Of a stretch of DNA of 10,667 nucleotides, positions 6,237-10,667 are shown piece by piece. The stretch spans positions 1 through 10,667 of the forward strand of contig JABBNV010000075.1 of assembly GCA_019352125.1 (NCBI GenBank). Direction: 5' to 3'. The notes under the pieces are model-generated. The model did not search any database. It saw only the letters and a list, made by a program, of their open reading frames with translations, and had not been told where the DNA came from. The stretch's first letter is position 1; every line of letters starts with the position of its first letter. A program made the translations under genes and the position numbers. The stretch is from Acidobacteriota bacterium. GTDB lineage: Bacteria; Actinomycetota; Actinomycetes; Actinomycetales; Micrococcaceae.

Positions 6237-7396
6237 ACACGAGGAATGGGACCGCGTTTGGCCTGGTTGTACACGGCTTCTGCTACCGCTCTGCGAAGCG
6301 GGGCAACGTCAGAAGCATCGCGGTTTGGGTGAACGCGGTTGGTCAACAACACCACGGAAATACCTGCATCGCGGTCCACCAACATGGAGGTACCGGTGAA
6401 CCCGCTGTGCCCGCGCCCGTCGACTCCATCCACACCCATCCATGACTCCTGATGGATCCGCAGGCCCAGCCCATGGCCAAACTCTGCGTCTCTAGCGGCC
6501 TGGGGGCCCAAAATGTCCGGAAGTTGGTCCCGCCACATTTCCGCTGCTAGCTCATCGGAGATGATTCCGCGCACACCCGTGCGCAGGATCTCTGCAAATG
6601 CCAGCAGAGCATCGGCCGTGGCAAACAGCCCGGCATTGCCGCCGGCACCGCCGAGTGACCACGCGGCCTCGTCATGAACAATGCCTTGTACGGTACCGCG
6701 GCCAAATTCCGGTTGAATCTCCGTGGCCGCACACCGTGCCGGGTCCGGGTAGAAACCCAGGAAGCTGGGCTCTTCCTCGGCTATGACGGGGCTGCCGAAT
6801 TCGCTGTATAGCAGCGGGGCAGTGACTGGGTCCAACACGCGATCATGCACCAGGGATGCCCACGGCTGGCGGGTGACCCTCTCGGCCAGTGCCATGATGG
6901 TGTTGTAGCCCAGACATGAGTATTTCAGTGCAGCTCCTGGCGCCGTTTCCGGTGCTGTCTCCAGCAGGTCTTTCAGCAGTTCCTCGCGGTCAAAGAAGTG
7001 GCCGTCATCGAAGGCAGCGCGCCAACCAGTCCACGTCCCCGGCAACCCAGAGGTATGCGTCAGCAAGTGTCTGAGAGTGATTTCCCTGCCCTTGTACTCA
7101 TCAAGGTAAGTGGACACGGGAACATCCAGCTCAAGCAGCCCATCGTCCACCAGGGACAGCGCGGTGATGGCGGTGAACACCTTGGTGATCGAGGCCAGAT
7201 CGTAGACGGTTCGCTCCGTGACAGGCACTCGCTGGGCCTCCGGGAGCCGGGTGCCGTCGTCTGCATACGTAGCCACGTGGCCGAAGGTCAAGGTGGGCAC
7301 ATAATTACCGTTGAGCGCGACGGCGCAAACCGCCGACGGTGTGATGCCATCCTCCACCGCGGCTGCCAGAATCCGTTCCAGGTCCTGCCTCAGCAT
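6230..7396 (-). CDS. Serine hydrolase of the beta-lactamase/AmiE family, candidate N-acetylmuramyl-L-alanine amidase
   Basis: A 388-residue penicillin-binding-protein-like serine hydrolase. The catalytic SxxK is Ser69-Ile-Thr-Lys72 in DLASITKVFTA; LLTHTSGLPG (111-120) is family-typical; the Tyr motif is Tyr159-Ser-Cys161, with Cys where Asn or Asp is usual; the KTG equivalent is His330-Ser-Gly332 in GHSGFTGTS. The segment GIVHDEAAWSLGG followed by GNAGLF (about 238-258) resembles the VHDxNA...GHAGLF block of AmiE, the Bacillus subtilis enzyme that removes the peptide from MurNAc and is encoded beside nagZ and murQ. There is no signal peptide, so it should be cytoplasmic, unlike secreted AmiE. 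The ATG at 7396 follows GGGGA at a 6-base spacing. The amidase role comes from family and context; an esterase or peptidase remains possible. Confidence 0.85.
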   Translation of the reverse strand: MLRQDLERILAAAVEDGITPSAVCAVALNGNYVPTLTFGHVATYADDGTRLPEAQRVPVTERTVYDLASITKVFTAITALSLVDDGLLELDVPVSTYLDEYKGREITLRHLLTHTSGLPGTWTGWRAAFDDGHFFDREELLKDLLETAPETAPGAALKYSCLGYNTIMALAERVTRQPWASLVHDRVLDPVTAPLLYSEFGSPVIAEEEPSFLGFYPDPARCAATEIQPEFGRGTVQGIVHDEAAWSLGGAGGNAGLFATADALLAFAEILRTGVRGIISDELAAEMWRDQLPDILGPQAARDAEFGHGLGLRIHQESWMGVDGVDGRGHSGFTGTSMLVDRDAGISVVLLTNRVHPNRDASDVAPLRRAVAEAVYNQAKRGPIPRVY

Positions 7397-7441
7397 GTGT
7401 CATCCCCACAATCTCGCTGGTTGTTCGCGCACTTCATCTCG

Positions 7442-7447
7442 ACTATA
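7442..7447 (-). promoter_or_regulatory. Possible internal -10 box upstream of the AmiE-like gene
   Basis: The 76-bp gap between murQ and the AmiE-like gene contains an AT-rich patch; read on the minus strand it gives TATAGT, matching TANNNT, 45 bases before the ATG. The -35 position is poor (TCAACC). It could be a secondary promoter for the last two genes. Confidence 0.2.
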
Positions 7448-7472
7448 TATTCATGGCGCCGCTTGGTTGATA

Positions 7473-8420
7473 TCACTGGGCTGGACGCCCTGATTCTGCC
7501 CGTACTGCGGCGCTCAACGCACCGTACTGTTGTTCCAAAGCGGTGGCGGCTGTGGCAGGCGCGATACCCGTAAGCAAGACGAGGATTGCCGCCTTTACTG
7601 AGCCATTCACACTGGCCAGCGTGGCGGTGGCAGTGGCGGCGTCAACCTCCGCAGCGGCCATCACCGTCCGTTGACTGCGGGCCTGCAGCTTGGCGTTCGT
7701 TGCCCGCAGATCCACCATCAGGTTCTTATACGTTTTGCCCAGCCGAACCATGGCCAACGTACTGATCATGTTCAGCACCAATTTCTGGGCGGTGCCGGAT
7801 TTGAGCCGCGTGGAACCGGCCAGGAATTCTGGCCCTACTTCTATCTCCAGCCCCATGGTGGCCGCCTTCGCCAGGGGTGAGCCAACGTTGCAGGCGAACC
7901 CCACCGTTGTTGCACCGGTGGTGCGGGCTGCCTCGATGGCCGCGATGACGTAGGGGGTGCGGCCGGATGCGGAGATTCCCACCACCACATCATGCGGCGT
8001 CAGAGTTAGGGCAGCCATGTCCGCACGGCCAGCGTCAGTATCATCTTCGGCATTCTCCACGGCGTTGGTAATGGCCTCGGCACCGCCAGCAATGATGCCC
8101 ACCACCTGTGCCGGGTCGGTGCCAAACGTGGGTGGGCATTCACTGGCGTCCAAAATGCCGATCCGACCCGGCGTCCCGGCCCCCACATAGATCAGCCGCC
8201 CACCCTGAGCCATACCAGCGGCCACAGCATCCACCACGGTGGCAATACGCTCCGTCACGGCGGAAATGGCCAATGGAACCCGTGCATCTTCGGCGTTCAT
8301 GGCCGCAGCCAGTTCAGCAGTGCTCAACGCGTCCAGGTCCGGGACCTTGGGGTTGGCTGCCTCGGTGACCAGTGTGCCCAGTTCCTCGCGGAGGGCGGCA
8401 AATTGATCCGATTCGTTCAT
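7473..8420 (-). CDS. murQ: N-acetylmuramic acid 6-phosphate etherase
   Basis: A 315-residue SIS-domain lyase, normal in length, that splits the lactyl ether of MurNAc-6-phosphate to give GlcNAc-6-phosphate and D-lactate in the cytoplasm, the committed step of murein-sugar recycling. Diagnostic segments are YVGAGTPGRIGILDASECPP (78-97) with the catalytic Glu94, NAEDD (123-127) with the second acid Glu125 (same 31-residue spacing as E. coli Glu83/Glu114), GISASGRTPYV (148-158), and the long signature from GPEFLAGSTRLKSGTAQK (196-213) through MVDLRATNAKL (235-245). The loop reads GTPGR where many members have GTSGR. The ATG at 8420 follows AGGA at a 5-base spacing. It lies 27 bp after nagZ. No kinase that would make its substrate is encoded in the window. 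Confidence 0.96.
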   Translation of the reverse strand: MNESDQFAALREELGTLVTEAANPKVPDLDALSTAELAAAMNAEDARVPLAISAVTERIATVVDAVAAGMAQGGRLIYVGAGTPGRIGILDASECPPTFGTDPAQVVGIIAGGAEAITNAVENAEDDTDAGRADMAALTLTPHDVVVGISASGRTPYVIAAIEAARTTGATTVGFACNVGSPLAKAATMGLEIEVGPEFLAGSTRLKSGTAQKLVLNMISTLAMVRLGKTYKNLMVDLRATNAKLQARSQRTVMAAAEVDAATATATLASVNGSVKAAILVLLTGIAPATAATALEQQYGALSAAVRAESGRPAQ

Positions 8421-8447
8421 GAGATTCCTGCCCGTGGGTGGTGTATT

Positions 8448-10067
8448 TCAGGATGGTTCAGTGGCGTCAGGCTTTGATGAAAGTGTACGTGGCACTCCTA
8501 GCCGTTCCTCGAGTAATACCTGGGCCACAGCCGCAGCGCTCGCCCGTGAATAGCCGAAGCTATTGATGCACGGCAGGGGAGGGTTTTCCGGCTCGCTCAC
8601 GCCCACGTTGACCGCCAGAGCATCGGGGAAGATTCCCAGCACGGTTTCCGCGGCGCGCGCCCCAGCGGAACCCGGATTCAGCGCGTCAACCACGACAACG
8701 CAGGCGGCCTCACTGCTGGCACGCGTTGCCGCCGGGTGGGTTGCGTCCAGCGACGCAACGGGCAAGCTCTCCACCTGCAAGGTCGGGCGCGCTTCGCGCA
8801 GTGCCGCAGCCAGGAAGTCAGCGGTGCGCCCTGCCGCGTTGTTGTGGCCCGCGCGCCCATCAACGAGCAGTATGTGGCGCACCGAGGCAGGCAGTTCCAC
8901 CTGAGCAACCGTTGCATTTAGGGCAAAGCTGACGGTAGTCGCGCGCAGTGCGACGGCCACCCAATCAATATCGCTCAGTTCTTGGGACTCGGCCACGGGC
9001 TGAACTGAGATCGCCCAGGCGGTGAAGGCTGCCCTACGTCGCGCTCCCTCGCGGAGCCGTTCCTCGGGAAGAATGCCCTCCTCCACCGCCGCGAGAAGGG
9101 CATTGCGCACCTCATGGAAGTCGGTTTGGTCCGAGCCAACGCTTTCATCCGCATAGCCAATGTTCGCCGGGTTTCCCACGCACAGCAGATCAGCCCCAGC
9201 CAATACTGCGGCCACGGCTCCTGGCCCCATGCCCACCGTTTCCCGAATTGCCGCCATGTCCAACGCGTCGGTGACCAGTACCCCGTCAAACCCGGAAGAA
9301 CGCAACAATGCACCGGCCGTGGGGTCCAACGTGGCCGGTGTTTCTAGGGGGGATGAGTCTTCCGCATGCAACGCGGGAACAATAATGTGTGCGGTCATCA
9401 CAGCCTGCACCCCAGCGCCAACAGCAGCCGTGAACGGTGGCAGGTGCACGTCCTCCAATACGGAGCGTGGGTAGTCCACCCGGGGGAGTGAGGTGTGCGA
9501 ATCTGTCACGGTGTCTCCATGCCCCGGAAAATGCTTGACGCAGGCACCCACGCCCTGTGATTGGATTCCGCGCACCATCGCGGCGGTATGTCTGGCCACC
9601 AGGGTGGTCTCCGCACCAAAAGAGCGGACCCCAATAACTGGATTGTCCGGGTTGGTATTCACATCGGCCACCGGGGCCAGATTGAGGGTCACCCCGGCTG
9701 CCCTGCACAGGGATCCCAGCGCTCGGCCGGCCTTCTCGGTGAGGGTGGCGTCGTCGAGCTTTCCCAGGACGGCGGCACCGGGCACGCTGGAACCGGCCGC
9801 GGATTCCAGTCGCGTTACATTCCCACCCTCTTCATCCAGGGCGATGATGGCCGTCGGGTTTGCCGCACGGATTTGAGCGGACAACGCGGCCAATTGGCCG
9901 GGCACCGCTGCGTCAATGTTGTGCGAAAAGTACGTCACGCCGCCCAGCCCATCGGCCAAGGCATCCAGCAACCACGGGGGCGCCGTGGTGCCTATGAAGC
10001 CAGGCATGATCAGCCCGTTGACCAAATGCAGTGCGTCATTGCTCGTCATCTCCCCAAGCCTAGTCAT
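8448..10067 (-). CDS. nagZ: Beta-N-acetylglucosaminidase, glycoside hydrolase family 3 (two-domain NagZ)
   Basis: NagZ removes the non-reducing GlcNAc from GlcNAc-MurNAc fragments. The catalytic domain shows LDEEGGNVTRLE, LNLAPVADVNTNPDNPVIG, and the defining KHFPGHGDTVTDSH, whose Asp-Ser-His supplies the His general acid/base; VTDALDM carries the nucleophile (Asp261 counted from the ATG at 10049). About 190 further residues form a GH3-type C-terminal domain, so this is the long form as in B. subtilis rather than the ~340-residue E. coli form. No signal peptide is visible, implying cytoplasmic action. Two starts compete: ATG at 10067 (539 residues), eight bases after a TATCTT box and fitting a leaderless mRNA, and ATG at 10049 (533 residues), directly after GGGGAG. 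The open frame upstream to 10589 is antisense to purH and not coding. First gene of the salvage operon. A GlcNAc phosphorylase activity, known for some GH3 enzymes with this His, cannot be excluded. Confidence 0.94.
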   Translation of the reverse strand: MTRLGEMTSNDALHLVNGLIMPGFIGTTAPPWLLDALADGLGGVTYFSHNIDAAVPGQLAALSAQIRAANPTAIIALDEEGGNVTRLESAAGSSVPGAAVLGKLDDATLTEKAGRALGSLCRAAGVTLNLAPVADVNTNPDNPVIGVRSFGAETTLVARHTAAMVRGIQSQGVGACVKHFPGHGDTVTDSHTSLPRVDYPRSVLEDVHLPPFTAAVGAGVQAVMTAHIIVPALHAEDSSPLETPATLDPTAGALLRSSGFDGVLVTDALDMAAIRETVGMGPGAVAAVLAGADLLCVGNPANIGYADESVGSDQTDFHEVRNALLAAVEEGILPEERLREGARRRAAFTAWAISVQPVAESQELSDIDWVAVALRATTVSFALNATVAQVELPASVRHILLVDGRAGHNNAAGRTADFLAAALREARPTLQVESLPVASLDATHPAATRASSEAACVVVVDALNPGSAGARAAETVLGIFPDALAVNVGVSEPENPPLPCINSFGYSRASAAAVAQVLLEERLGVPRTLSSKPDATEPS

Positions 10068-10154
10068 CGAGGCCAAGATACAGTGCGTGCTGGCATAAAC
10101 TTGAACGGACCGCCGCCTATCGATTTTTGTACGAACAAGTTCTGGAGATGTCAC
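10068..10154. promoter_or_regulatory. Divergent nagZ / purH control region
   Basis: These 87 bases separate the divergent nagZ and purH genes and must hold the promoter of the salvage operon and any local purH promoter. A TTGAAC at 10101-10106 could be a plus-strand -35, but no good -10 follows at normal spacing. An imperfect inverted repeat, AACTTGAACG (10098-10107) and CGAACAAGTT (10132-10141), matches at eight of ten positions and flanks the centre; the second arm also holds GAACAAGTTC. The purH ribosome binding site GGAGA is at 10144-10148. Confidence 0.4.
10075..10080 (-). promoter_or_regulatory. Candidate -10 box (TATCTT) of the nagZ operon
   Basis: On the minus strand TATCTT fits TANNNT and lies eight bases before the ATG at 10067, giving a predicted transcript start at that codon. 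The hexamer 17 bases further upstream (CAAGTT) is a poor -35. This would be the main promoter for all four salvage genes. Confidence 0.45.
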
Positions 10155-10667
10155 GTGACCAGCATTGAAAACCGCGTTCCGATTCGTCGAGCCCTCATAT
10201 CCGTCTATGACAAGACCGGGTTGGAGGAGCTGGCACGCGGGTTGCACGAGGCCGGAGTGGCCATTGTCTCCACCGGTTCCACCGCTGCACGGATTGCCGC
10301 GGCCAACATCCCGGTGACCGGTGTAGAGGAAGTCACGGGCTCGCCGGAGATGCTGGACGGCCGCGTCAAGACCCTGCACCCGCGCATTCATGCCGGAATT
10401 CTTGCGGATCGCCGCCTGCCGGATCATATGGCCCAGTTGGCGGAACTGAATATTGACACCTTTGATCTGGTGGTGGTGAACCTTTACCCGTTCGCAGCCA
10501 CCGTGGCGTCCGGTGCGGCCAATGATGACGTTGTAGAACAGATCGATATCGGTGGGCCGTCCATGGTCCGTGCCGCTGCCAAGAATCACGCGTCCGTGGC
10601 CGTCGTCGTCAATCCGGAGAGCTACCCGGACGTGATTGCCGCTGCCAACGCTGGCGGTTTTGACCTG
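10155..10667 (+). CDS. purH: Bifunctional AICAR transformylase/IMP cyclohydrolase, 5' part only
   Basis: The first 171 codons of PurH, which performs the last two steps of IMP synthesis; the frame is open at the window end. What is visible is the N-terminal IMP cyclohydrolase (MGS-like) domain: ALISVYDKTGLEELA, the phosphate-binding STGSTA, EVTGSPEMLDGRVKTLHPRI (about 63-82) then HAGIL, DLVVVNLYPF, and EQIDIGGPSMVRAAAKNH. The transformylase domain lies outside. The start is GTG at 10155, preceded by GGAGA at a 6-base spacing, so this gene, unlike its neighbours, has a good ribosome binding site. It is separated from its usual partner purN by the reversed salvage operon and must be transcribed from its own promoter. 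Confidence 0.97.
   Translation, partial: MTSIENRVPIRRALISVYDKTGLEELARGLHEAGVAIVSTGSTAARIAAANIPVTGVEEVTGSPEMLDGRVKTLHPRIHAGILADRRLPDHMAQLAELNIDTFDLVVVNLYPFAATVASGAANDDVVEQIDIGGPSMVRAAAKNHASVAVVVNPESYPDVIAAANAGGFDL

Noticed and set aside
6998..7573. 191-codon plus-strand open frame.
   Set aside because: Antisense to the AmiE-like gene and murQ, with no recognisable motif.
10068..10589. Open frame extending nagZ upstream to give a 713-residue protein.
   Set aside because: The extra 174 residues are antisense to the well-conserved purH 5' end and show no GH3 features; the family N-terminus begins at the ATGs at 10067 or 10049.

Overview
The window looks like chromosomal DNA of a high-GC Gram-positive bacterium (Actinomycetota), most likely from Arthrobacter or another Micrococcaceae genus. 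Three things point there: the neighbourhood perM (DUF6350)-purN-purH, which matches Rv0955-Rv0956-Rv0957 of Mycobacterium tuberculosis; the GTG starts and high-GC codon use; and several genes whose only promoter-like signal (TANNNT) ends 7-8 bases before the start codon, as expected for leaderless mRNAs common in Actinomycetota. No rRNA, tRNA, CRISPR array, transposase or phage gene was found.

Left part (1-2127). A cold-shock protein gene (+) ends in a strong 16-bp hairpin. A long 21-nt inverted repeat follows. On the minus strand comes a decayed UDP-glucose 6-dehydrogenase gene (ugd): it keeps its start, its ribosome binding site and its Rossmann fold end, but has lost roughly 155 internal codons, has a frameshift, and is cut off at the 3' end. 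Just upstream of it in the same direction is an intact GT4 glycosyltransferase of the mannosyl-lipid type.

Middle part (2128-4827, + strand). A histidine-rich lipoprotein of unknown function, the membrane protein PerM, and PurN (GAR transformylase). The 90-bp perM-purN gap holds a GC-rich hairpin, two identical 14-nt palindromic repeats 22 bp apart, and a -10 box placed for a leaderless purN transcript. The second palindrome lies between the -35 and -10 positions, as an operator would.

Right part (4824-10067, - strand). Four genes read nagZ -> murQ -> AmiE-like serine hydrolase -> MFS transporter, with gaps of 22-76 bp. Together they make a peptidoglycan-fragment salvage operon: a transporter, a beta-N-acetylglucosaminidase, a candidate MurNAc-L-Ala amidase and the MurNAc-6-P etherase. 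No enzyme shows a signal peptide, so the chemistry appears cytoplasmic, and no MurNAc kinase or PTS transporter is encoded here. The operon sits in reverse between purN and purH. Its last gene shares a CTAG stop with purN, and its first gene is divergent from purH. purH (+) is cut off by the window end after 171 codons.
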